NCBI GenBank assembly: GCA_002317155.1
Contig: DCIR01000088.1
Location: forward strand, 1-38,295
From: Lachnospiraceae bacterium UBA1721
Lineage (GTDB): Bacteria > Bacillota > Clostridia > Lachnospirales > Lachnospiraceae
Direction of reading: 5' to 3'
DNA: 38,295 bases
Positions 7,296 to 14,644 of this stretch are shown here, piece by piece. How positions within the stretch are numbered: the stretch's first letter is position 1; each line of letters opens with the position of its first letter. The notes under the pieces are model-generated. The model was not told the DNA's origin. It made no database searches and saw nothing but the letters and a program-made list of their open reading frames with translations. Made by a program: the position numbers and the translations under genes.

Positions 7296-8807
7296 ATGGT
7301 AAGTCTATCTAAATCAAAATACTGTAGTGTTTGGACATGTCCTAAGATGGCATGGCTGAATAAATATAAGCCTGAGGTTAAGGAAAAGAACGCAGGCCTT
7401 GAAGCAAGAGCAAAAGCAGGTACAGAGATAGGTAGACTTGCCAGAGGTATATTCGGAGAATACGTTGACGTTACAGCATATGCAGATGAACAGCTTGATC
7501 TTGCTAAAATGATTACCAATACTTCTGAAGAGATGAAGAAGGGTACAGGGGTAATCTGCGAGGCTTCATTTAGTCATGAAGGTCTTTATTGTGCAATAGA
7601 TATTCTGAAGAGAAGTGATGATGGATGGGAAATCTATGAGGTAAAAAGTTCATCATGGCATGAAGATAAGAAAATAAAACAGGTTTACCTTGCAGATATC
7701 GCTTATCAGAAGCATGTGCTTACCTTGTGCGGTGTGAATGTTACAAGCGCGAATCTTGTCCTGCTTAACGGAGACTATGTCCGTGGAACAGAGCTTGAGA
7801 TTGATAAGTTATTCCATATTACAAATGTGGATGACTTGATCTTGGAGGAATCTGCATGTGTTAAGCATTATTTGGAAGTCGCAGATGAAGTACTTAGCAA
7901 GGATACAGAGCCGGATATTGATTTAGATATCAGATGCAAAGATCCATATGAATGTGGTTATTGGAATTACTGTACGGAAAAGTTACCCAAACCGATGGTT
8001 TTTGAATTATATGATCACAGTAAATCCAGAGGTATGAAGAAATATCATGAAGGACTGGTGTGCTTTGATGATTTCAAAAATTGTTTGGATAAATTGACAA
8101 ATGAAAATGCAAAGAGGCAGCTGGAATATTATTTTGAGGATAAAGGAACATATATTAATAAAGAAGGTATCAGGTCATTTTTGAATGAACTTTCTTATCC
8201 GATTTATTTCCTTGATTTCGAGACTGAGCAGCCTGCTATTCCGAAATATGCAAACAGTAAGCCTTATGCGCAGATACCATTCCAGTATTCTCTTCATTAT
8301 ATAGAAGAGGAAGGAGGGGAGCTCAAGCATAAAGAATTTCTAGGAGTATCCGGCGAAGATCCCAGACGTGCTATTGCGGAGAGCCTGGTAAGGGACATCC
8401 CTATGAATGTGAGTGTAACCGCATATAATAAAACATTCGAGTGTACGAGACTGGAAGAATTAGCTAGGTTGTTCCCTGATTTGTCCGAGCATTTGCTCAA
8501 TATAATGAAGAATATAAAAGACTTGCTGACTCCATTCCAGAAGGGATTATATTACAACAAGGAAATAGGTGGTTCATTCTCTATTAAGAGTGTACTCCCG
8601 GCTATTTATCCTAATGATCCCAGTCTGGATTATCATAATCTTAAGGATATTCATAACGGTGGGGAGGCTATGAATATTTTCCCTATGCTGAAGGACATGA
8701 CACCTGAAGACAGGGAGAGATACAGGGCGAATCTTCTCAAATACTGTGAGCTGGATACATTTGCAATGGTTAGAGTATGGGAAGAGCTGATTAAAGTTTC
8801 GAAATGA
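7296..8807 (+). CDS. DUF2779-type protein with PD-(D/E)XK nuclease and DEDD-like exonuclease domains
   Basis: 503 residues, ATG 7296 with AGGAGG 7 bases upstream. The N-terminal part is a Cas4/RecB-like PD-(D/E)XK domain: D102 in CAIDIL and E115-V-K117 in YEVKSS, with Cys at 10, 15, 214, 220 and 226 that resemble a Cas4/AddB-type iron-sulfur set. The C-terminal part is RNase H/DEDD-like: FLDFET 305-310 (D307, E309), AYNKTFE 376-382 and YCELDT 483-488 (D487). This two-domain order is that of DUF2779 proteins, for which I know no settled function. Co-transcribed with the sigma factor before it. A role in DNA or RNA processing is expected from the motifs. Confidence 0.85.
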   Translation: MVSLSKSKYCSVWTCPKMAWLNKYKPEVKEKNAGLEARAKAGTEIGRLARGIFGEYVDVTAYADEQLDLAKMITNTSEEMKKGTGVICEASFSHEGLYCAIDILKRSDDGWEIYEVKSSSWHEDKKIKQVYLADIAYQKHVLTLCGVNVTSANLVLLNGDYVRGTELEIDKLFHITNVDDLILEESACVKHYLEVADEVLSKDTEPDIDLDIRCKDPYECGYWNYCTEKLPKPMVFELYDHSKSRGMKKYHEGLVCFDDFKNCLDKLTNENAKRQLEYYFEDKGTYINKEGIRSFLNELSYPIYFLDFETEQPAIPKYANSKPYAQIPFQYSLHYIEEEGGELKHKEFLGVSGEDPRRAIAESLVRDIPMNVSVTAYNKTFECTRLEELARLFPDLSEHLLNIMKNIKDLLTPFQKGLYYNKEIGGSFSIKSVLPAIYPNDPSLDYHNLKDIHNGGEAMNIFPMLKDMTPEDRERYRANLLKYCELDTFAMVRVWEELIKVSK

Positions 8808-8820
8808 GCTGATAGAAGAC

Positions 8821-8857
8821 TCATAATAATCTGATGAAAGCATCATAATAATCTGAT
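8821..8857 (+). repeat. Two 15-bp direct repeats before the HAD gene
   Basis: TCATAATAATCTGAT occurs at 8821-8835 and 8843-8857, 22 bases apart, just upstream of the HAD gene's ribosome binding site. Confidence 0.7.
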
Positions 8858-8891
8858 ATCGGAATATCAAATGTGGAGGTATTTCCTAATA

Positions 8892-9782
8892 ATGGAAAGC
8901 AGAAAATATATAAGAGAATCTAAAGAGGACAAACCGGTACTTGCAATATGTTACGATTTTGATAAGACTTTATCACCCGATGATATGCAGGCACAGGGAT
9001 TTATACAGGACGCCTACGGAGATAATGTGGGTGAGTTTTGGAAAGAAACAGATATTCTTGCATCCGGAAATGATATGGATCAGAATCTTGCCTATATGTT
9101 TAAGATGAAAGAAAACGCATATGGAAAGATGGTGTTCAACAAGGCAACACTTCAGGAATATGGAGCTAAAGTAAAGCTTTTCCCCGGTGTGGAGACCTGG
9201 TTTGAAAGAATAAGAAAATTCGGTGAAGAGAACGGTGTAATTGTAGAGCATTATATTTTATCTTCCGGATTGAAGGAAATGATTGAGGCCACAGCGCCGG
9301 CTAAGTCAGGTGCATTTAAGAGAGTCTATGCCAGCTCATTTTATTTTGATGAGAAGGGTGTAGCAATCTGGCCGGCTCAGGTAGTTAACTACACTAATAA
9401 AACTCAGTTCTTATTCAGAATAGAAAAGGGCGTGCTGGATGTTAATGATCCCGGCGTAAATGATTACTTCCGTCCCGATGAGCTTCGAGTTCCTTTTAGA
9501 AATATGGTGTACATCGGTGACAGCGCTACAGATGTTCCGTGCATGAAGCTGGTAAATACTCTTGGAGGACATTCGATAGGTGTATACAATCCTGAGACTA
9601 AGGATAAATCCAGGGTGTTCAATATGATTAAGGAAGAGCGTGTAAGATATTACGCTGCGGCAGATTATTCAGAAGGATCAGAGATAGAGAATCTGTTGAA
9701 AAAGATTATCCGCAGAACCGCGATGAATGATGAACTTGAGCAGGCTCATTACAAATGCGAGAGGGAAGCATTGGAGGACTAA
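8892..9782 (+). CDS. HAD-superfamily phosphatase
   Basis: 296 residues. ATG 8892 is used because TGGAGGT precedes it; an ATG at 8871 overlaps that site. HAD motifs in order: YDFDKTLS with nucleophile D22 and acid/base D24, SSG at 124-126, K171 region (NKTQF), and GDSATD 209-214 for magnesium. The fold is that of phosphoserine-phosphatase-like HAD enzymes. The substrate cannot be read from the sequence. No signal peptide. It is probably the last gene of the sigma/DUF2779/HAD unit, separated by an 84-base gap with direct repeats, and a terminator follows at 9854. Confidence 0.85.
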   Translation: MESRKYIRESKEDKPVLAICYDFDKTLSPDDMQAQGFIQDAYGDNVGEFWKETDILASGNDMDQNLAYMFKMKENAYGKMVFNKATLQEYGAKVKLFPGVETWFERIRKFGEENGVIVEHYILSSGLKEMIEATAPAKSGAFKRVYASSFYFDEKGVAIWPAQVVNYTNKTQFLFRIEKGVLDVNDPGVNDYFRPDELRVPFRNMVYIGDSATDVPCMKLVNTLGGHSIGVYNPETKDKSRVFNMIKEERVRYYAAADYSEGSEIENLLKKIIRRTAMNDELEQAHYKCEREALED

Positions 9783-9794
9783 TGATTATCATAT

Positions 9795-9835
9795 TTGATG
9801 ATCAGGCTGCAATGTTGATGATTAAGGCTGTAATG
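9795..9835 (+). repeat. Imperfect 20/21-bp tandem repeat after the HAD gene
   Basis: TTGATGATCAGGCTGCAATG (9795-9814) is followed at once by a near copy (9815-9835) differing by three changes. It contains no gene. Confidence 0.6.
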
Positions 9836-9853
9836 TGAATATAGTGAATTATA

Positions 9854-9883
9854 AAGAGGTGGATTTCGGTCCACTTCTTTTTT
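9854..9883 (+). terminator. Rho-independent terminator
   Basis: AAGAGGTGGA (9854-9863) pairs with TCCACTTCTT (9870-9879), then a T-run. Confidence 0.85.
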
Positions 9884-9991
9884 ATTTTAAATTTTTTCAA
9901 ATTTATTGTTGCGGGTGTAGGAGATTAGTGCTTTATTACATTTCACCCTTTGAGGGGAGTTAGTGAAAAAATGATTGGGAGGTGTATGTTT

Positions 9992-10417
9992 ATGGTTTTT
10001 GATATTAATGATGAGACCGTAAAGTCTGTTGAGGAGGTTGTGCAGGGAATGCGCGAAGCAACCTCTACGCAAGGCAATCTTAAGGTCACAGTGTTCCAGG
10101 ATGCAGGCACAGTAGTACTGAAAGGATACTTTGATTGCAATATGGACATTGAGGCCTGGGATGAAGATTATGAGGATCTTGCTGAATATATTCAGAATAT
10201 GACAGATAATCTTACATCCAATTGCGTTGCGAATGATGAGAGACTCACAAAGTACTTGGGTGGCATTGTACAGAATGTTTTCAAGCCATTCGTTACAGCG
10301 AGAGCTCATCGCATTGTAAAGCTCAGAGAACTTAAGGCTCCACAGATTATTGTTTCGAATGAGATTAAGGCATTCGCTTATTATTGGATACTTAATCAGT
10401 ATTGCGAAACATTATAG
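9992..10417 (+). CDS. Uncharacterised acidic protein upstream of AAA+/ClpP cassette 2
   Basis: 141 residues. ATG 9992 lies 9 bases after GGGAGG (9977-9982); in-frame ATGs at 9971 and 9986 are too close to or before that site. No family recognised. The first 90 residues alternate strands and acidic helices (EAWDEDYEDLAEYIQNM); the end is helical (FVTARAHRIVKLRELK). No membrane segment. It occupies the position before cassette 2 that the Cys-motif protein holds before cassette 1, so it may serve the same machine, though the two are not visibly related. Confidence 0.7.
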   Translation: MVFDINDETVKSVEEVVQGMREATSTQGNLKVTVFQDAGTVVLKGYFDCNMDIEAWDEDYEDLAEYIQNMTDNLTSNCVANDERLTKYLGGIVQNVFKPFVTARAHRIVKLRELKAPQIIVSNEIKAFAYYWILNQYCETL

Positions 10418-10456
10418 GATGCGAATCCAATGAATTACACAGTTCCTATTTATTAT

Positions 10457-10479
10457 GGGATTTGAATTTATCAAATCCC
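10457..10479. promoter_or_regulatory. Perfect 9-bp inverted repeat between the orphan gene and AAA+ cassette 2
   Basis: GGGATTTGA / TCAAATCCC with a 5-base spacer and no T-run after it. It may be an attenuating RNA hairpin or an operator 60 bases before the ATPase ribosome binding site. Confidence 0.45.
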
Positions 10480-10538
10480 GAGAAACAGTTAACAGATTTT
10501 GAAAGGTTGCCCAAGCGGCACAAAGAGAGGAAAAGCTT

Positions 10539-12587
10539 ATGATACTTTTTAAGTTATTAGGTAAATGTTCTGCAGATTTAATTAAGGAAATCAGACAGTA
10601 CGAGAAGCGATCAAGAATGTATGATTCAGAGAACAAGATCAAGGCATTCAATGACAAGTTCTATACAAACTACAAAGTAAATAATAACAGCTTGGTTGCC
10701 ATTACAGATATTAATGATGGAGTGGTTACTTTTGTAGCTGCATATGATGCGAAGCAGGTTGATCTTGACGCAGTCGAGAGTCTGATTGGAAATGTTACTT
10801 CAGATATAGAAATTACTTATCAGGAGGAAATCGTGCTTGAAGAATTGAAGCGCGAGCTTGCAAGGGCATACCACAATGATTGGATATCAAGATCAGAGGA
10901 ATCCATTATGAAAATGCTTGGTTTGAAGATTTATCCTGAAAGCATGGGATTCTTCGAGGGACCTCCTTACAAGATTGTAGAGAGTGTATACGCAGACGAG
11001 GGGCTTAGCAAGAAGCAGGTAAAAACACAGCTTGATGATATATTGGCTTCCAAGAGCTTTTACGAGGAAATTGACAGAATATATTCTAATGAAAATGCCA
11101 AGAAGTTTGTCGGTCACCCGGTTCATTATCTTATCAATGCAGGTGATAAAGCTGCAGCTGATGATATGATAGCGATTTTGATCCCTGCACTGCTTAAGAA
11201 TAAGCGTCTGCTTGGAGGCAGAGTATGTGATGTGCAGAAGTTATCTGACAGAGCTTACAGGGATGAGAATTTTTTCAATATCTTCAGTTCAGCTCAGGGA
11301 AGTACTGTAATTATCAACCTTGCTATAGACAGTGATTATGGTGATCGCGCAACTTCATATCACGAGCTGATTGAAAAGATCGGTAAGAAAATCGGTGAGT
11401 ATGGCAACGACACTTTATTCATATTTGTAGATATCTCCGGCAAGCGAAATATGACTGATGATGCAATGGCCGCTATTTTGGCTAATGCTGATATGGTTAG
11501 AATCGATGAAGGCTATGGTGATAAGAAGAGAGCAAGTGAATACTTAAAGCGTCTGGCTCGCAAGACCGATTATGATGATTATGACGAGCAGGAGCTTATC
11601 AATTACCTTCCTGACGATAAAGCTGAGTATACAGTATCAGATATTTACAATGCGTATAACAAGTGGTACGGAAACGGATTGAAGAGCCATGTTTATAAGG
11701 CGTATAAGGAAAAGGATATTGTAAAGATTGAAGTCAAGAAGCATGATTGCAAGCCTTATGACGAGCTCTCTAAGATGATCGGATTAAAGGATGTTAAGCG
11801 TGTTACTGATGAAATCATTGCAGCTGCCCGTATGCGTAAGGTTCGTAAGTCAATGGGCCTGGAGAATACTAATAATTCTATGCATATGCTTTTCTCCGGT
11901 AATCCCGGATCGGCTAAGACCACTGTCGCAAGACTTATTGCTCAGATTCTTAAGGACGAAGAGGTTCTTAGGAATGGTCATATTGTAGAGTGTGGCAGAC
12001 AGGATTTGGTTGGCAAGTATGTTGGCTGGACCGCTAAGGCTGTAGAGAGTAAATTCAGAGCTGCGCGCGGAGGAATCCTGTTTATTGACGAGGCTTATTC
12101 ACTCGTAGAGGATCACAATTCCTTTGGCACAGAAGCTATCAATACTATTGTTCAGATGATGGAAAATTTCAGAGAAGAGGTAATTGTTATCTTTGCCGGA
12201 TATCCGAAGAAGATGCAGGAGTTCCTTGATAAGAATGAAGGCTTAAGAAGTAGAATTGCTTTCCATCTTGATTTCCCTGATTATGATGCAGATGAGCTTA
12301 CAGACATTATGAAGCTGATGCTTGATAAGAGAGGATATAAATATGATAGCGAAGAGACCTTGAAGAAGTTTAATGCTCTTTGTGAGGATGCCTGCGGTGA
12401 GAAGGATTTTGGTAACGGAAGATTCGTTAGAAATCTTATCGATCATGCAGTAATGCGTCAGGCTAACCGACTTCTTGCCGAGCATAAGGATGCAGTTATT
12501 AATAAGGAAGAAGCTATTACACTGAAAGCAGAAGACTTTGAAGCTGTTAATTTAAAGAAAGAACGCAGCGCTATAGGTTTTGTTTAA
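10539..12587 (+). CDS. CbbX/SpoVK-type AAA+ ATPase with a novel N-terminal half (cassette 2)
   Basis: 682 residues, ATG 10539 with GAGAGG upstream. Residues 408-672 are a CbbX/SpoVK-type AAA+ module: IGLKDVKRV, Walker A GNPGSAKT 454-461 (Ala for the last Gly, as in the first copy), pore loop KYVGWTAK with Y494-V495-G496, Walker B GGILFIDEAY (D517, E518), sensor 1 FAGYP, arginine-finger region NEGLRSRI and sensor 2 region DFGNGRFVRNLIDHA. Residues 1-400 are not recognised; strands such as STVIINLAID and DTLFIFVDIS hint at a degenerate nucleotide-binding fold. The N-terminal half shows no obvious similarity to that of the first ATPase, which suggests different substrates. The protein ends RSAIGFV, and clpP follows 14 bases on. 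Confidence 0.88.
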   Translation: MILFKLLGKCSADLIKEIRQYEKRSRMYDSENKIKAFNDKFYTNYKVNNNSLVAITDINDGVVTFVAAYDAKQVDLDAVESLIGNVTSDIEITYQEEIVLEELKRELARAYHNDWISRSEESIMKMLGLKIYPESMGFFEGPPYKIVESVYADEGLSKKQVKTQLDDILASKSFYEEIDRIYSNENAKKFVGHPVHYLINAGDKAAADDMIAILIPALLKNKRLLGGRVCDVQKLSDRAYRDENFFNIFSSAQGSTVIINLAIDSDYGDRATSYHELIEKIGKKIGEYGNDTLFIFVDISGKRNMTDDAMAAILANADMVRIDEGYGDKKRASEYLKRLARKTDYDDYDEQELINYLPDDKAEYTVSDIYNAYNKWYGNGLKSHVYKAYKEKDIVKIEVKKHDCKPYDELSKMIGLKDVKRVTDEIIAAARMRKVRKSMGLENTNNSMHMLFSGNPGSAKTTVARLIAQILKDEEVLRNGHIVECGRQDLVGKYVGWTAKAVESKFRAARGGILFIDEAYSLVEDHNSFGTEAINTIVQMMENFREEVIVIFAGYPKKMQEFLDKNEGLRSRIAFHLDFPDYDADELTDIMKLMLDKRGYKYDSEETLKKFNALCEDACGEKDFGNGRFVRNLIDHAVMRQANRLLAEHKDAVINKEEAITLKAEDFEAVNLKKERSAIGFV

Positions 12588-12601
12588 GGAGGAGAATGCA
12601 T

Positions 12602-13165
12602 ATGATTATTAATCCTATTATTTATGATAACGGTTGTAGCAAGGACATTTTTTCTAAGAATCTTCAGAATAGAATCATTCATATGGTAGGAGCCATTAAC
12701 GATGAAATGGCTGCATCAGTTATTGCACAGATTTTGCAGCTTGATTCGGAGAGTCACGATGACATCTATCTTTATATCAACAGCCCGGGAGGATCAGTCA
12801 GCGCCGGGCTGGCTATCCTGGACACTATGGATTATGTAAAGTCGGATGTTGCTACTGTATGTGTCGGTTGCGCAGCAAGCATGGGCGCAGTTATTTTATC
12901 CGGAGGAGCAAAAGGTAAGAGAAGCATTTTACCCAGAAGCGAGGTTATGATCCATCAGCCTTCAGGTGGTATGGAAGGTCAGGCATCAGATGTATTGATT
13001 GTGGCCGATCATATCAAGGAAACTAAAAAGCTTCTTAATGAGATACTTGCTGAAAATTGTAACCAGTCAATCGAGCAGATTGAGAAGGATACAGACAGAG
13101 ATTGCTGGCTCAGAGCAGATGCTGCGATAGAGTACGGAATCGTAGATAGAGTACTTAAAAAGTAA
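12602..13165 (+). CDS. clpP: ClpP-family serine peptidase (cassette 2)
   Basis: 187 residues. ATG 12602 is preferred over ATG 12596, which is only 3 bases from AGGAGG, and it aligns with the start of the other copy (MIINP). Catalytic residues are S93 (AASMGA), H118 (MIHQPSGG) and D167 (DTDRDCW). Close relative of the first ClpP over its whole length, with shared features that differ from housekeeping ClpP: the MIINP start, GGSVSAGLA, SGGMEGQASD and NCN in place of TGQ. This points to one lineage duplicated with its ATPase. Expected to form the peptidase chamber fed by the adjacent ATPase, or mixed rings with the other copy. Confidence 0.93.
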   Translation: MIINPIIYDNGCSKDIFSKNLQNRIIHMVGAINDEMAASVIAQILQLDSESHDDIYLYINSPGGSVSAGLAILDTMDYVKSDVATVCVGCAASMGAVILSGGAKGKRSILPRSEVMIHQPSGGMEGQASDVLIVADHIKETKKLLNEILAENCNQSIEQIEKDTDRDCWLRADAAIEYGIVDRVLKK

Positions 13166-13208
13166 GATTTATAGGTAATAAAAAATTTTTGAATTCCTCA
13201 TAGCAAAA

Positions 13209-13274
13209 CTGTTTACAAACAGAAACCCATTGTGATATAGTTACACCATCAAAACTCAAACGACCCGCAACGGG
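13209..13274. promoter_or_regulatory. Short dyads in the leader of the 91-residue gene
   Basis: CTGTTT-AC-AAACAG (13209-13222) and CCCG-CAA-CGGG (13264-13274) lie between cassette 2 and the next gene. No T-rich terminator was found here, so read-through from clpP is possible. Function unproven. Confidence 0.3.
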
Positions 13275-13318
13275 ACAAAAATTGAGAATAATCAACCATA
13301 TTCAAAGGAGAAAAAACT

Positions 13319-13594
13319 ATGAGAAATTCAGTAATCGATTCAACCGCAACTATTTATCGCCCTGAGTGTGTAGAGGGAAGATGGTATGTTAAGAACCTTA
13401 GAACCGGTAAGGTATCAGATACTCTTTCATTCCCTGTGGAAATACTCACAGAGATGCACTGTGCAACTCTCATGGGTCTGCGTGTAGTAGAAGCCAGAGT
13501 TTTGTGGGGCATTCTTGATGATTTGGCAGAAGACTGCGAGCCTTCTGCCAATGAAATTAAAGCGACTAATGAAATCGAAGCTATAGCAGTATAA
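13319..13594 (+). CDS. Small uncharacterised protein
   Basis: 91 residues, ATG 13319 with AAAGGAG upstream. No family recognised. A short strand-rich start (ATIYRPECVEGRWYVKNLRTG) leads to helices (VVEARVLWGILDDLAED) and an acidic tail. No membrane segment. It has its own leader with dyads and stands alone between cassette 2 and the HTH-bearing gene. Confidence 0.65.
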   Translation: MRNSVIDSTATIYRPECVEGRWYVKNLRTGKVSDTLSFPVEILTEMHCATLMGLRVVEARVLWGILDDLAEDCEPSANEIKATNEIEAIAV

Positions 13595-13649
13595 TTTTTA
13601 TGCTATTATTTAGTTATTGATTATGTAGTCATTGTGAGAGGTAATACCA

Positions 13650-14477
13650 ATGGAAAAATCAAAGATGTCATTTGAAGATTATTTACTTGAAAGATTTCAA
13701 GAATATGCATTACGTAGTGCTGATGATATCGTGAATCGTATAGACAAGGAACGTGAGCGTATTAAGGATAAAATTGAGAGCGAACCTGATAGACGCGAGT
13801 ATTATGAGACTCTGGATCATTTGTTAGAGACATTATCAAATCAGGTAGAGAACAGTGAGTTGTTTGATGCTCCTGATGGATGGTGGCATTATGTTATTTC
13901 ATATGACTATTACGGAGTATATGTTTTTCTTAATAAACAGAGTCTTATAGAGGATTATGTTTATGAAGATGATTTTGAGAATAATTACGATATTTTTCAT
14001 AATATAACCTATAATACTGAATTGGTAGATCAGTATAAGTTGTTCACAGTACCTGCGAGATTGTTGTCACCTGAAGAATACGCCAATAAGTATGGTGTGA
14101 AGTTTGACACGATCAGAAAATGGATTAGACGTGGCAAAATCCGTGCAGCAGTAAAAAACGGTAGAAATTGGAGTATACCGGAATTAACAGAGGCTCCTAA
14201 CCATGAGCGTGGATATGTTGCTGCGACTTATAGATGGGACAAGCAGTTATATGATGTTCCGGAGGGCTTTGAGTTTATTAATAATTATAATAAAGTAGAG
14301 ATTAATCAGCTTTCTAATGATAAGAAGACTTTTTCATTGGATTTTTCGGAAGTAGGATCATGCAATTCGTATGGTATCCTGAAAAATGCAGCAGAGAAGG
14401 AAAAGCTGGAGATATATATGATTTCAAATCCTGATGTTAAATATTATGCACCCGGATTTATTATCGAATCAAAATAA
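13650..14477 (+). CDS. Protein with an embedded excisionase/MerR-like helix-turn-helix
   Basis: 275 residues, ATG 13650 with GAGAGG upstream. The middle (about residues 148-180) reads LLSPEEYANKYGVKFDTIRK and continues with WIRRGKIRAAVKNGRNWSIP, the pattern of the HTH_17/excisionase family: a short HTH followed by a basic wing. Flanking parts are unrecognised: a charged N-terminal helical segment (IDKERERIKDKIESEPDRRE) and a strand-rich C-terminal part. The HTH suggests DNA binding, possibly regulation of nearby accessory genes. It is not a normal small excisionase because of its length and central HTH. A terminator follows. Confidence 0.7.
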   Translation: MEKSKMSFEDYLLERFQEYALRSADDIVNRIDKERERIKDKIESEPDRREYYETLDHLLETLSNQVENSELFDAPDGWWHYVISYDYYGVYVFLNKQSLIEDYVYEDDFENNYDIFHNITYNTELVDQYKLFTVPARLLSPEEYANKYGVKFDTIRKWIRRGKIRAAVKNGRNWSIPELTEAPNHERGYVAATYRWDKQLYDVPEGFEFINNYNKVEINQLSNDKKTFSLDFSEVGSCNSYGILKNAAEKEKLEIYMISNPDVKYYAPGFIIESK

Positions 14478-14489
14478 TGTTTTTTTGTC

Positions 14490-14519
14490 AAATAGCACAA
14501 TTTACGTTGTGCTATTTTT
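14490..14519 (+). terminator. Rho-independent terminator
   Basis: Perfect stem AAATAGCACAA (14490-14500) / TTGTGCTATTT (14507-14517), then T's. Confidence 0.88.
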
Positions 14520-14565
14520 ATGTTAGAGATATTAGAAAATTTTGCTGTTACCTATTATTAAAATG

Positions 14566-14580
14566 TATCACGCTGTGATA
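14566..14580. promoter_or_regulatory. Dyad operator candidate before the diguanylate cyclase
   Basis: TATCAC-GCT-GTGATA is a perfect 6-bp inverted repeat about 65 bases before the gene, in the expected promoter zone. Confidence 0.35.
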
Positions 14581-14644
14581 AAATATATTGTGGATGCTTA
14601 TTTTCTAACGTAGTTTGTTTTTCTGTCTTTCGGAGATGTAATTA

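Noticed and set aside
1..14519. Prophage or conjugative element
   Set aside because: No integrase, capsid, terminase, portal, relaxase or VirB-type gene, and no flanking attachment repeat seen; only the sigma factor and the HTH protein would fit.
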